DNA from: Phlebotomus papatasi
Lineage: Eukaryota; Arthropoda; Insecta; Diptera; Psychodidae
Assembly (NCBI RefSeq): GCF_024763615.1
Contig: NC_077222.1
Span: 54,064,001-54,128,000 of the forward strand
Length of the DNA stretch: 64,000 bases
Direction of reading: 5' to 3'
Position numbers and translations under genes: made by a program. Positions 12,603 to 23,533 of the stretch are shown piece after piece. Every line of letters begins with the position of its first letter. Position 1 is the stretch's first letter. The notes beneath the pieces are model-generated. The model was not told the origin of the DNA. It saw nothing but the letters and a program-made list of their open reading frames with translations, and searched no databases.

Positions 12603-13122
12603 TTAACCCTTTAACGACGAGACACTTTTTACGGACTGAAAATCAACAATAAAAATTAAACTGGGAAACATAATCAATGATAAGTCTTACATCTAACCTT
12701 GGAAAGTCCAACAGAGTCTAATTTGATGTATTTTGTGCTTCTGTGACCGATAGGGACAAAAATAGCCCAAAAATTTAAGTAATTTTTCTGACAATACCAA
12801 TGAATAATATCCTTCGCTTTAATGAAAAATACCTATTACGTATGGAGTAGTGTAGTTTTTATTGCCAAAAGGATTTTGCTTAAAAAAAATTAGAAGTATA
12901 AAAAATAAATAAAATCAATTGTGAATTTGAGAATTTGCAAATTCGCCATTTTTGAGCTTAAATATTTATTAAATAGCAAATAGCTAGAGACTTGCAAAAA
13001 ATATTCTAAATTCCTTCAACATTCTACTTTACAATTACGCACAAATATAAGAAAAAAATAATTTCAGGTAGTCAGGAAAAATTATTTTCTTTATGGGACA
13101 CCGGTGTTCCAATCGTCCTTAA
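12603..13122 (-). mobile_element. piggyBac-like MITE (family 1), copy 2, inverted
   Basis: TTAACCCTTTAACGACGAGA at the left and ACACCGGTGTTCC then TCGTCCTTAA at the right: the reverse of the copy at 6953. Its right TTAA is shared with the start of the family-2 element (TTAACTCTTTCG), so the two abut on one target site. Confidence 0.7.
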
Positions 13123-15191
13123 CTCTTTCGTCTCTTTTGGGACTCTGAGTACCCAAAGCGGCATATGAATGTTCTGTGAAAAACAATGTTTTTTATTTAT
13201 TCAGAACTGATAAAAATCCTATTCTTGTGGATGATTACAAACTATAAGGATGTCCAAATGTAAAAGGGACAGATAATCCTAACCGGCTTATGTAGGTGAG
13301 ATTCTTAACGTGAGCTAACTCGGAGTGCATGCAAATTCGATTTGATGCTGAAGTAGGGAGACGCCATTCAGTTATCTTGAATAAAATTCGTGAAATTATA
13401 CAAATTTTGTATTTAAACCAAAATATCAAGGATTTGGATGAACTGACAGAAAAGTGTTATATGGGTGAAATGTAGACCAGAATGTTCTCTATAATTTTTC
13501 CATAGAACATGATCTCATCGATTACTCAGAATCCAAGATAAGCGAGGTTTTTTGTTTCTTAACTCGTTTTTTCATCCAGAGTTCCCCAAGTAGTCATTTG
13601 TTGAACTTCAACTATATCAAAGAATTGTTGTATTCTGTGGGATTTTCCATTTAAAACCCTATTTTAAGTGTCTTGGTGGAGTAGAGGCAGTCAAATTGGC
13701 ATCTGAGTGATTTCAAAGCGTTATTATGGGAAAAATCAATTTTTTCACACTTAAACGGCAAAATCAGAGTGATAGCGTAGTCTGAGCGGAAAATGATGTA
13801 TGGACGAAATGTAGAGACAAATGTCCTCTACAATTATGTCGAAGCAATCATCAAAATCGGTTCAGCGACAGTCGAGATAATTGAGGTTATGTGATATTGA
13901 AATTCGTTTTTTGACTGTGGCGCCCCTGGTGTTGGTCCCACGAAGTTCAAATGTTCTAGAAAGTTGTAGTATTTGGTGAGATCTTTCGTTTAAGCCCTCA
14001 TTCATCAAAATCGGTCACATAGAACCAGAGATATGATTTTTTGAATTTCGTGAACTTTGACCCCTCATATTTCCGGTTCTATTGAAACCACAGCGCGCAT
14101 ACGCACCATTTTGGAAACGTCCTAGACTGGACTACAACATACTAAAATTTCATTAACTTGCACAATGCCGTTTTTGAGAAAAGTGACTTTGAATTTCGAT
14201 GAATTTTGACGCTATCACAGCGCCACCTGTGGTGACTTTTTGAACTTCCATCTGAAAGTGCTCATCGAGACGAAACCAAAAAGGTAAAATTTATGTCGAT
14301 ATGTTAATTAGAACCGGAGATAGAGGCCGGTCAATGTTCGAACTTTGACCCCTTATAGCTCGGGTCAGGGGTTATGGATCGACTTAAGGTTTTTTTTGTT
14401 TGATAGGTATAATCAACGGCTACAACATACTAAAATTTCAGCCCGATTGCATAAGGAATTTTTGAGTTATTTAACTTTTAAGATTTAAAAATTTTCTTTT
14501 TAATAATAGCGCCCCTAGCGGTGGTTTTATGAACTTGCGATGTTAGAAGGGGAAGTGGCATTTCACGAGAGCTTTCCAAAAAGCCCTCATTTTTTAAATT
14601 CTGACAATTAGAACCGGAGTTATGGCCATTTTAAGAAAATTTTTTTGGACCCTTATAGCTCGGGTCAGGGGGGTCGGGGGACCTTAAGTTTGGTATTGAT
14701 GGAAAGCTCTAAGGCCCAGCTATAACATACTAAAATTTGAGCCCGCTCGATGCCATAGGGGCGGAGCTATTGAGAAAACAAAAAAAGGGGGGTCTTCAAA
14801 ATGGCGGAAGGAGGGGTGGGGGGTGGGGGGTCAATGCACCATGTTGCAATTTTCATACGATATTTAACCTTTGCCGAAAACCGCAAGTCGATATCTTTTT
14901 TAGTTTAGGAGCTATTAAGCTCCAAAGAGCGGCCGGACGGCCGGCCGGCCGGCCGGGAACGTAACTTAGCCCCCCATATATTCGTGATCAGGAAGTGGCG
15001 AAACACATTTTGGCCAAGTTTGAGCGCGATCGGACGACATGAAATTTTGTTAGGATTATAGTAGGTGAGATTGTTAAGAATCTCACCTAATATTTTTTGT
15101 AGAACCACAATTAATTCCAGAGCTCAGATATTTTGGATTAAAAAATGGTGAAATTGGCTTGCAGCATATGCTGCGGTCCGGAAAGAGTTAA
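13119..15191 (+). mobile_element. TTAA element (family 2) split by a nested 1.8-kb element
   Basis: Outer element starts TTAACTCTTTCG and ends GGAAAGAGTTAA. Its left part runs to about 13258 (TTGTGGATGATTACAAACTA, then GTCCAAAT), and the right part resumes at about 15091 (ATATTTTTTG...). The family-2 copies near 3600 and 43570 are continuous across this point. This places the nested insertion directly. Confidence 0.65.
13262..15090 (+). mobile_element. 1.8-kb modular non-coding element, copy A
   Basis: Begins AAAAGGGACAGATAATCC, has TAGGTGAGATTCTTAAC near the left end and the same 17 bp inverted near the right (GTTAAGAATCTCACCTA). The interior is a degenerate tandem array with a period of roughly 300 bp. 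Units start near 13580, 13919, 14217 and 14506. Each has a GCGCC.CC...GTGG-like core, then GAACTTC, a TAGAACCGGAGATAT-like core and often TATAGCTCGGGTCAGGGG. A GC-rich run of CGGCCGGC repeats sits at 14927-14956. No long frame. Copies B and C lie at 23534-25363 and 25478-26743. Class unknown. Confidence 0.6.
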
Positions 15192-15485
15192 AGGGTTGAA
15201 GGGTTATGTGAGTTAAAAAGACTAAAAACACTAAATTTTCTCTAATTTTTTTCAATATAATAAAGTTTTATTTTAACTTAAGTTCCTAAGCATGTAAAAG
15301 TACAACATTTAACATAATATTTTCTGATTTTTTTATTAAAAAATCTTAAATTGCAGCCGATGAGACCTGATTTTTGGGAGTCTTTAAAAAATAGTTTTCG
15401 GTGTACAAAATTTCTCAATATCCATCTGACGGTAAAAAAAAATATTTTCTGTTAACTGATGAGGTTTACTTGTACTTAAACGGTA
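15190..15485 (-). mobile_element. Fragment of TTAA element family 3
   Basis: Resembles the element at 2208-3215: AGGGTTATGTGAGTTAAAAA at the left, GATGAGGTTTACTTGTAC and AAACGGTAG at the right. It is cut off at 15485 by the next MITE. Confidence 0.45.
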
Positions 15486-16627
15486 GGGGAGACTGGGGCA
15501 AAACGTCACAAAACATATATTTTATTTTTTTCCTATAGCTACTCGAACGCTTCAGAAATTTCTAAATAGCGCAGTTTTATAAGAAATTTACCGCTTTACA
15601 ACTTTGTGAAAGTAATTTTCCTCTATTTTGTAAGGAAATACGTTTATTGAGCCGATTTCTAAAAGGTAATTTTGTGACCATTATCAAAAATGCTGGGGCA
15701 AATAGTATCAGGCATGGGATATTATGACATTTTGATTCGTTTCATTATGGGCTTCCGTAAATTTGAAAAAATACCTAGAGGCACGGATTACTATATTCCT
15801 GGATAGTAGGTAGACATTTTTGTGTTCCATAATAGTGCAAACAAAGTGAATAAAAAGTACGAATAGATGTCGAACCCTTGCTTCTTGATATTCTTGAGAC
15901 TGAAAGTCACTTAAATCGTACATTTTCAATCCTCAGCATCAAATCGCATCATTCCTGGGTGCACTTTTATTTGGTTTGTTTGTACTACTATGAGACACGA
16001 AAATCTCTACCTACTATCCAAGAATATAGTAATCCGTGCTAGAGGATATATTTTCATAGAAAATTTTTATTCATCTAATTTGTAAAACACCGTTTTCTCT
16101 ATCTGAACAAGAAAAGCGCTTTTCAAGCTATTTTAGAAAAAAACACACAAAAACTGCAAATCATTTGACCAATGCGAACAACAAGCGGCGAGACATGGTA
16201 ATGATGTTTCTTTTCGCTGTGAGACATCAGAAATTGCTTCGCTTTTTGTTATTTTTTACCCCAAGTGACCATTTTTAATAAAAAGATTTCTAGAGAAAAG
16301 AACCTTTGTGAAATTTTAAAATAGATAGCGAATTCGTATTCAAGGAATCCAAATTATTTAGGAAATATTTACCAGTGCATCAATTTTGCGAAATAAGTAG
16401 GTAATAATTGATATCTCTTGTAAGGAAAGTATTTCAGAAACAGGCCTAAAAATTTCAATATTTTTTATTTTCTAAATTCCTTGTTCGAATTCTAAGAAAC
16501 TTACAACACTGAAGAAGGTCTATGGAGGCTATCTATATAGAAAAACATTTGAGTCGCTATCTTTTTTATCTTGGAAGATATTGAATTTTGAATTTTTCGA
16601 TTTGTGACTTTATGCCCCAGTCTCCCC
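15486..16627. mobile_element. TA-target MITE, long subtype of the GGGGAGACTGGGGC family
   Basis: Ends GGGGAGACTGGGGCAAAA and ATGCCCCAGTCTCCCC with TA on each side. About 1.14 kb. The interior contains CGTTTTGTGACTTTT-type and GGAAATTTA-type motifs shared with the family. It also holds a small inner inverted pair around ATATTCCTGGATAGTAGGTAG at about 15794 and CTACCTACTATCCAAGAATA at about 16007. Non-coding. Confidence 0.7.
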
Positions 16628-16659
16628 TATACTTTTTTTTTAAAATTAAAATTTGGATT

Positions 16660-16910
16660 TTTGGCTCTTGGACGGAGAAATCCCCGACTTGACTCACAGT
16701 GTTTTGAGTTCAAGTCCCAAATGATGTGAATATCAGAAAAAGACATTTTCACTGTGATACAACGTAATAAAAAAAATGCACGGTCGCTGCTTAAAAACTC
16801 CGGAAGCATGAAAGAAGCATCAACATTGCGGGGAAGGCGTTCCTGGGCGATCTACTATCAGCAGATTCTTTCAACACGGGATATACAACATGATTGAACT
16901 GTAATAAATA
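16660..16910 (+). mobile_element. tRNA-derived SINE, copy 1
   Basis: Contains a B-box-like GAGTTCAAGTCCC followed by a body shared with 38290-38520: GACATTTTCACTGTGATA, then AAGGCGTTCCTGGGCGATCT. The A box is poorly preserved here. Non-coding; the polymerase III origin is inferred from the second copy, where both boxes are clearer. Confidence 0.55.
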
Positions 16911-16923
16911 TATCCCGATGCGA

Positions 16924-17432
16924 TTAACCCTTTAAGGACGATTGGAACACCGGTGTCCCATAAAGAAAATAATTTTTCCTGACTATCTTTTTTTCCTATG
17001 TCTGTACACAATTGTAAAGTAGAAGGTTGAAGGAGTCTAGAATATTTTTTAGAAGTCTCTAGCTATTTACTATTTAATAAATATTTAAGCTCAAAAATGA
17101 CGAATTTTTAAATTCTCAAATTCATAATTGATTTTATTTTTTTATAGTTCCAATTTTTTTTAAGCAAAACCCTTTTGGCAATAAAAACTACAATACTCAT
17201 ACGTAATATTGTTCATTAAAGCGAAAAATATTATTCATTATTGTCAGAAAAATTACTTAAATTTTAGGGCTATTTTTGTCCCTATCGGTCATAGAAGCAC
17301 AAAATACACCAAATCAGACTCTGTTGGACTTTCCAAGGTTAGATGTAAGACTTATCATTGATTATGTTTCCCAGTTTAATTTTTATTGTTGATTTTCAGT
17401 CCGTAAAAAATGTCTCGTCGTTAAAGGGTTAA
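16924..17432 (+). mobile_element. piggyBac-like MITE (family 1), copy 3
   Basis: TTAA followed by CCCTTTAAGGACGATTGG and ACACCGGTGTCCC; right end GTCTCGTCGTTAAAGGGTTAA. About 505 bp, direct orientation, closely similar to the copy at 6953. Confidence 0.8.
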
Positions 17433-18208
17433 TAATAATAATAAATTAAACGAAATTTTAATTTTAAATTTATAAAGTTTTTGGACAATAAATTAATATA
17501 TGGGAAATATGTTGCACATTTTCAAATAATTAAATACCCAAGAGGAAATAGCTGGACTTAGTTCGTAAGTTTGGAATATAAAAAGAGTTTTGATCTATTG
17601 ACTATTAAACTATTATAATTATTTTAATAAGCTGTTGCTCATCCAAATTGCATGTACTCGTACTCGGTAAGAAATAAATTTTTTTTTTCTGTCTATATAT
17701 TGTTTATTAAAATTTATCAAGAAGAAAAATTGCCTTTAATAAATTTTAATTCATCCCGCCATGTTTTCAGCAGCAGGTTGTATGTCGTTTACAATATCAA
17801 TCAGTCTATCTCTAATGTTGTAAGGAAACCAGAAAGCCAAACTATATCTACTGCACGCCACTGTGTGATATTAAAAATAAAAAATGTTATACAAAATACA
17901 GCTTTAATGACTTGTGTTCATCAAAACCTTGCAGCAAAGTGACCAAAAAAAGTATCAATGACCAGGAATTCATTAAAATGCCGTTTTGTAACTTAACCAC
18001 TGTTATAATGCAGAAAAATAAGTGAACTTGCAGGTAAACGTAAACTATTTATATATTATTGTTAATAGAAAACCATATAATAATCTAATACATATATTTG
18101 TGTTGGAATACAGAAAATACTTAAAATCAACTAACCGCATAATTACTTTAGAGAAATTCGTTAAGATTTTTTATTATCGTTATCGTCCAAAGAATGAATT
18201 AATTTGAG
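17433..18208 (+). other. Possible remnant of a further secreted-peptide locus
   Basis: A TATA-like ATATAAAAAGAG lies at about 17576, and a short ATG-start frame at 17652 runs into a good donor (TCG then GTAAGA). The frame is hydrophilic, lacks a signal peptide, and the next acceptor (TTTTCAG at 17770) leads to an early stop. I see no intact gene. It may be a decayed member of the cluster that starts at 18326. Confidence 0.3.
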
Positions 18209-18216
18209 TATAAAAA
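18209..18216 (+). promoter_or_regulatory. TATA box of the MQGIK peptide gene
   Basis: TATAAAAA in GAGTATAAAAACAAAGC, 117 bp before the ATG. The paralogue at 30040 has the near-identical GAGCATAAAAACAAAAC 77 bp before its ATG, so this block is a conserved core promoter (inference from the two copies). Confidence 0.55.
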
Positions 18217-18325
18217 CAAAGCTTATTAAGTATTTTCTTTGCTTAATTTATAAAAAAAAACAAATATAATAAAAATTAGGCTTTACGCTAAACATCTTTT
18301 TTTGAATAACTAATCTACTTCCAAA

Positions 18326-18604
18326 ATGCAAGGAATAAAGATTTATTTTTGCAGTTTTCTGCTATTGTTATTATTTTGTAAGTATAGGTACTTTTTATAT
18401 TTTAAGTTGACAAATTGATCACGTTTTTTGTATAATTGTTTTTTTGCAGCTTCTTCAGCATCCAGTCTTAGTGATCTCAAAGAAAAGGTGTCTTCTTTGA
18501 TAGGCAAACGCCATGATCCAAAACAAGGACATTCCGACGTATCAAATCCGGATGAAGTTAATAGTGCAATACAAAAATCAAATATAACACAAATTATTAT
18601 ATGA
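18326..18604 (+). CDS. Small secreted peptide, MQxxK type, 68 aa
   Basis: Exons 18326-18377 and 18450-18604, joined across GT-AG borders in phase 1. Exon 1 encodes the hydrophobic signal MQGIKIYFCSFLLLLLF; cleavage is expected near the SSSAS run. The mature part starts LSDLKEKVSSLIGKR, an amphipathic-looking Lys-rich stretch, and continues with a polar Asn/Gln tail. It has no cysteine after the signal. A clear paralogue with the same exon plan lies at 30040: both have LKEKVxSLI and a later NPxEV block. I recognise no known family. Likely secreted; function unknown. Short length means the start rests on the signal peptide, the TATA box upstream and conservation with the paralogue. Confidence 0.7.
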
Positions 18605-18719
18605 TTATTATATAAAACATTAATTATGAAATTTTTGGTTTATTTTATTTGAATTTAAATAAGGCTTTTTTAAGTGTATATTTTTTATGGATAAGTTATA
18701 ATAATGGATAATATTTGGG

Positions 18720-19260
18720 TGTCCTCAGTACCTGTCGAGTCTTCTGGTTAGGGGGGGCTCGGCCAGGGTTCGGGGACTCATAGTGCCTAAGGTCAGGAGT
18801 GACTGTCTTTACCGGTCATTATTTGTAAAGGGCGTAGTTATCTTTAACTCCGTTCCAAGTGATCTGCGTAGGTCTGCAGATGGCATCCGACGCTTTTTTC
18901 AGGCTGAGTCTTAAGAGAACACTTATTGGATTTTTTTTCTTATTTAAATTTCATTTACCTTCTTATACTATTGTAAATCGTTCTTTTATTTTTCTTTCTT
19001 CTTTTTTTCTTGCTGTTTTTTTAACTTGTTTTTCTTTTTTCTTTATTGTAATTGTAATGCCCAACGCACAATAACTTTTGTTTTGCAAACATGTTTTTGA
19101 CATTTCAATGAGAGTGAATGAAACAAAGATCTATTCATCTCCTTCTCTTTTATAGGGAATTTTGAAAACATGTTTACAAACAAAAGTTATTGTGCGTTGG
19201 GCATAAGAGGGATGAACCCTATTTTTGTGATTGAATAAATATTACTATTACTATTACTAT
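18720..19260 (+). mobile_element. 3' fragment of a non-LTR retrotransposon, with nested MITE
   Basis: A GC-richer block (GGGGGGCTCGGCCAGGGTTC and following) leads into pyrimidine-rich sequence and finishes with GATTGAATAAATATTACTATTACTATTA, that is, an AATAAA followed by a TTACTA microsatellite tail typical of LINE 3' ends. The Harbinger-like MITE at 19058-19203 is inserted just before the tail. No reverse transcriptase remains. Confidence 0.5.
19058..19203. mobile_element. Harbinger-like MITE, copy 1 (TAA target)
   Basis: Ends TGCCCAACGCACAATAAC and GTTATTGTGCGTTGGGCA are perfect inverses, with TAA on both flanks: a 3-bp TWA target duplication as in PIF/Harbinger elements. 146 bp. Copies at 26815-26962 (TTA) and 39227-39372 (TAA). 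Confidence 0.8.
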
Positions 19261-19439
19261 CACTAAGTCTAAATGAGATACCGGGGTAAATTCAATCAAG
19301 GGTAGAATTAGATAGTGAGACGTTATAGTTTTTCTTAGAAAGAATATTAATCAAACTACTATATGTTGAGTAAGTAAATCTCTCTCTCTCTACTCATTGA
19401 AATATTTATCAGTCTGATTCACACATTTTCAAAGAAAAA

Positions 19440-19640
19440 ATCATTTCCTGGCTAATCTGCCCCAGTATCTCCTAATATCACATTCGTTAATAAAGCATTC
19501 GATTGTATTAGGGAAGCTGTGTCAAATTTCAGACAATTTGCAACATCGGACGGACATGACAACATAACGTCGCTGTATGAACGATGCTTTATAAAAATCA
19601 TTGGAAGAGTTCTGGAAGGGCAAGAGACTTCGAGAAACCT
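19440..19640. repeat. Dispersed repeat, second copy at about 23250-23510
   Basis: The block from CCCAGTATCTCCTAATATCA through GGAAGCTGTGTCAAATTTCA to GGGCAAGAGACTTCGAGAAA recurs at 23250-23510. There it is interrupted after CAATTT by a poly-T, TAGATAGATAGATATTTATT insertion that looks like a small retroposed tail in reverse. Confidence 0.6.
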
Positions 19641-19670
19641 AGTAGGGTAAAGTGATACAATTTGGACATA

Positions 19671-19885
19671 GGGGAGAGCACTCTCCCTTTGAACGTTCAT
19701 GCCTTCGAATAATGTGAATTTTCTTTTATTTTTGCTAAGATACTTACACATTTCTATTACCTTTTAGTCAGCTTGTCATCAATTTTTGATAATTATGGGA
19801 CAATCATGTAATAATATCTTAGGAAACATGACAGAAATTCACATTATTCGAAGGCATGAACGTTCGAAGGAAAAGTGCTTTCCCC
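19671..19885. mobile_element. TA-target MITE (CTTCGAATAATGTGAATTT ends), copy 1
   Basis: Starts GGGGAGAGCACTCTCCCTTT then GAACGTTCATGCCTTCGAAT; the right end is the inverted copy (ATTCGAAGGCATGAACGTTC, ending TTTCCCC). TA on both sides. A second, right-truncated copy lies at 58441-58628. Confidence 0.75.
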
Positions 19886-20049
19886 TAGTGTTATAAGTTG
19901 GACAATTCGCCGGTATAAGTTGGACATGGCTTTTTTCTTGATAAATACAGTACAAAATTTGTTTTTAAGCACAAGGAACCAAATTATAAAACTAAAGCAT
20001 TAAAAACATACAAATAAAAATGAAGTACTAAAGGAGAATAGTCAAATCC

Positions 20050-21369
20050 GGTCCCGGACTCGCCACGAACGGGACCTATGTCAACGGATAGACATTGGTA
20101 TAGGTAACAACTTTTGTTCTGGGACCAATGTTCTAAACCATGGAGGAAAAATTCTAGAGCATAAAAACTATTTCTAAGAATGAAGAATGGTCAAAAGTTT
20201 ATATGGGCACCGGTTCACCTTTATTCAGAGATGAGAGTAGGAGCATTTTGCAGATACTGGTATAAGATTAAAAAAATTCTCGGGACCCAGGACGATAAAC
20301 GCTGGGAGTCCTTGTAAAAAAGCCTCTATCTTGCCGATAAATCACTATTTTGACAACAAATTACGCAAGAACTGCTAAAGCGATCTTGATGAAATTCGGT
20401 ATAGAGTCAGTGTATTACTTAAACTTTTTATTCATGCATACCACCCCCTCTCCCCACCCTCCATTCTGATAGCCCCCATACAAAATGAGTACCATTTTAC
20501 TTTATAACTCCTTTCTGAGAAGAAGTATTTTCAGTAATCCTCACGAAGAACTTTTTGTTCGAGCTTGATTGAATGAAAAAAATGAATAAGTAATAACGGT
20601 AACAATCATTTTCCAGATTTTTTATATTTCATTTTTCGCCTCATTAAGATCTGTTGCTACGTGAAAGATAGAAACATATCCTCATATAATCTAATTTGCA
20701 TTAGTGGTGATTTTTTTTGATATTGTAATCAAGGTTTTGGAGTTGCTTCTCGATTTATTGTCTACAGAAGTTGTACTAATATGCAATTCAGTGGAATTAT
20801 AACAATTTGTGCGAAGGAACTCTTTCTGTATTGGGACTATCAGACAGGTGGGTGTTGGGGTGGTATGCTAGTTAAAGGGTCTTCCTTAAGCTTTGTTCCC
20901 GTGTCGAATTTCAGCTTTTTACTTCCTCTCAGAAAGGAATTATAAAGTAAAATGCTATTATTTTGTATGGAGACTTCCAGAGGGGATGATGGAAGAAGGG
21001 TTCGGTATGTATGGTTAAAAAGTTTTCTTTAAGCCTTGTTCGCATGCCGTATTTCAGCATTGTACCTCTTCTTAGAAAGAAGTCGTAAGATAAAATGGCC
21101 TCATTTTGTATGGAGGCTACCAGAATGGAGGATGGGGGGAGGGGGTGTTATACATGGATAAAAAGTTTAAGTAATACACTGATCCTATACCGAATTTCAT
21201 TAAGATCGCTTTAGTCGTTCTTGAGTAATTCGTTGTCAAAACACCGATATTTCGGAAGGATAAACGCTTTTTTACAAGGACTTCCAGCATTTATAGTCCT
21301 GGGTTCCGGTAATTTATTAATCTTATATCAGTTGTGTAGTCTTATCTCGTTTGTGGCGATTCCGGGACC
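20050..21369. repeat. Large foldback (inverted repeat) element
   Basis: Outer ends GGTCCCGGACTCGCCACGAAC and GTTTGTGGCGATTCCGGGACC are inverse. Inward, the arms still match over several hundred bases: GGTATAGAGTCAGTGTATTA at 20399 pairs with TAATACACTGATCCTATACC at 21171, and CACCCTCCATTCTGATAG at 20455 pairs with CTACCAGAATGGAGGATGG at about 21118. No reading frame of note. Either a foldback transposon or an inverted duplication. Confidence 0.7.
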
Positions 21370-22520
21370 AGCACCCATATAGTTTTGAGCATTCTCCTTT
21401 ATCAAGACGAAAATCCCTTTCCAAATTGTATCATTGTCCAACTTGCACCACTGTCCAACTTGTACCACTTTACCCAATCCGATATAGCACACAAAGCAAT
21501 ATCCTACATTTTATTCAATTTTACGTATTAAGAATAATTTTAGAGAAAAGTTCCAAACAATTATCTTAACAATAAATAACTCTTGAATTAAAACTCAGAA
21601 GTAAAAAATATATATTTAAATTTTATTAAAAATATTACATATCAAACCTTGAACTTTGTAGCTTATTATGCAGTCTGTCCGAAAGTTGGCACAGTTCCCC
21701 TATATTATTCTAAATTATTTATAGGATAAGAGCAACTTTTTTTTTTAATTTCTTTTTAATGAAATAATAAAAATAAACACTAGTAATCTAATGCATAATA
21801 ATAACTTTACTAGTTTTTTTTTAATTTCATTTCATTCGCTCATTCGTTGTAACAAAGTGCACAAATCCAATCACAAGATTATTTGGGGTGGTCTAGCTTT
21901 TAAATTCATCTTTCTCACTCATCGGAACCCAGGTTCTAAATAAAGGGTTTTATTTTTATTTTTTTTAAAACTCAAGTTCAAAAAGATTAAATTTAAATAG
22001 GATTTTTAGTGATTTTTTGAGAAAATTCTTGTTATTTGCGTTTCAAAAATGATTTTTGAGGAGATAATCCTTCAATTTAGCCCTCCTTTTACTGAAATCC
22101 TAGCCATTCTCTTTGATCACATATTCAACTACTTGACCCTAATATGGTCTTCAGATCTAAGACTTGGCCATATGGCTTAATTCTTCTAATTTCTTGTCAG
22201 CGAAATTTTTGAGGAAATTGTCGATTAGGATTGGATATTAAAAGCAAATGAACCATTATATTTTGAACATTGGTATTTAGATTTTTGCAACCTTTTCGAA
22301 CTGGATTAAATCTCCAGTCTGAAGCCAAGCCGGTATAACAGAGAAACGAAAGTAGAACACCTAGGTCTAAGCTCACCCTCCATTCTTCTCGAACCATCGT
22401 CACTTTAGAAAGGTTTCTGTAGTCAATTCTGAACCATTCTCGCAAAATCAATGTGCTTCAGCCACCTTTCCTAAAAAACGCTTCCTTAAAATGGTTTAAA
22501 AATTTTTCTGTGCACTCTCT
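21370..22520. other. Unassigned stretch
   Basis: AT-rich sequence without a supported gene. The 21400-21600 part is a repeat (TATAGCACACAAAGCAATAT and following). Its second copy near 23510 and 25350 is split by copy B of the 1.8-kb element. A - strand frame at 22197-22451 has no recognised homologue. Confidence 0.35.
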
Positions 22521-22641
22521 TTTGGGCATTACAGAAATTATATTTCATCTTTTTACCAGTCAATTAATCATTATTTATATTTACAAGCCTTGATACACCT
22601 AATAAATCAATTTTATGATGTTTATAAATGAGAGCAAACTG

Positions 22642-22649
22642 TATATAAG
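22642..22649 (+). promoter_or_regulatory. TATA box of secreted peptide gene 1
   Basis: TATATAAG within AAACTGTATATAAGATCATG, 107 bp before the ATG. The same distance and sequence are kept at 27074-27081 in the duplicate. Confidence 0.6.
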
Positions 22650-22748
22650 ATCATGTATTTTTGCATTAAATCTTAGAGGGAAAATATTAGTGTATCAAAA
22701 CGTAATGGAATTACATTTTTGTTTTAATATTAAGTTTTCATTGACAAA

Positions 22749-23013
22749 ATGAAATTGTGTTTAATAACATTGTTTATCCTAATGCTCTTACAATTCGGTA
22801 AAAGTCACAAAACTCAGTTAATACATAATCAATATGAAACTCAAAATTCTTTCAGGACAAAGCTACCCAAAGAAGCATATGAAACATCCGATTCGAGTAG
22901 TACGGAAACCAAACGAGAAGAGAATTCGTCGTCAGGTTATTCGCAACATCCGGAACCCACGCGATCTCGAATATCTCTACGCATTTGATCGAATGTATTC
23001 TAATTATTATTAA
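22749..23013 (+). CDS. Small secreted cationic peptide, MKLC type, 68 aa (duplicate 1)
   Basis: Exons 22749-22797 (49 nt) and 22856-23013; intron GTAAAAGT...TTTCAG in phase 1. Exon 1 gives the signal MKLCLITLFILMLLQFG; cleavage is expected just after, near QS/YP. The mature part is about 49 residues and very basic (YPKKHMKHPIRVVRKP...), with a possible furin site KRIRR followed by Q, then a Tyr/Arg-rich end (DLEYLYAFDRM). No cysteines. The splice model is supported by the related gene at 30855, where the same intron carries an in-frame stop and exon 2 also starts GQSYPK. Reading straight through the intron gives a different 79-codon frame, which I regard as spurious. Function unknown; a secreted peptide precursor or antimicrobial-like peptide is a guess. 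Confidence 0.72.
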
Positions 23014-23533
23014 TGAAATGAACTTGAAAACCATAGTACTTAAAAAAATAAAGATTATTGAACATTAGAATTCAAAGGGAAGCAGTGGAAGCATTTACTT
23101 TGCCGACTGACTAAAAATCATTCCATTTTACTTGCTATGTCCCCAACGTTTCCAACAAAAGTACATTATAATTTTTGCGCTCTTAAAATTTGTATTAACA
23201 TTAGATATTAATATTAGATATGATTCAAACATTTATAAGGGAAAAAATATTTCCTGGTTAATCTACCCCAGTATCTCCTAATATCACATTCTTTAATAAG
23301 GAATTTGATTGTATAGGGAAGCTGTGTCAAATTTCAGGCAATTTTTTTTTTTTTTAGATAGATAGATATTTATTCATCAGCAATGCTTATAATTTGCAAT
23401 ATCGGACGGACAAAACAACATAACGTCGCTGTATGAATGAGATGCTCTATAATCCTTATGGAACAGTCCCGGAAGGGCAAGAGACTTCGAGAAACTTAGT
23501 ATCCGGTATAGCACATAAACCAATATTCTATAT

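Larger units (their letters stand above)
22524..23191 (+). repeat. Duplicated gene block, copy 1 (partner 26955-27631)
   Basis: Nearly identical over promoter, both exons, intron and 3' flank to 26955-27631. The left edge begins GGGCATTACAG, matching the right end of the Harbinger-like MITE plus its TTA target seen at copy 2. The right edge ends at GCGCTCTTAAAATTT in both. Confidence 0.75.

Noticed and set aside
14737..14964. 75-codon frame, repeated in reverse at 23659-23886
   Set aside because: Lies inside the non-coding modular element, is missing from copy C, and is made largely of Gly-rich and Arg/Pro repeats from the GC-rich run.
13262..15090. Helitron as the class of the 1.8-kb element
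   Set aside because: The right end has a hairpin followed by CTAA, but there is no TC start, and the hairpin touches the end rather than lying about 10 bp inside.
17652..17942. 96-codon frame as an eighth secreted-peptide gene
   Set aside because: A TATA-like box lies upstream, but there is no signal peptide and the only plausible splice leads to an early stop.
22749..22988. 79-codon continuous frame as the peptide gene product
   Set aside because: It runs through a good GT-AG intron; the homologue at 30855 shows the spliced frame is the conserved one.
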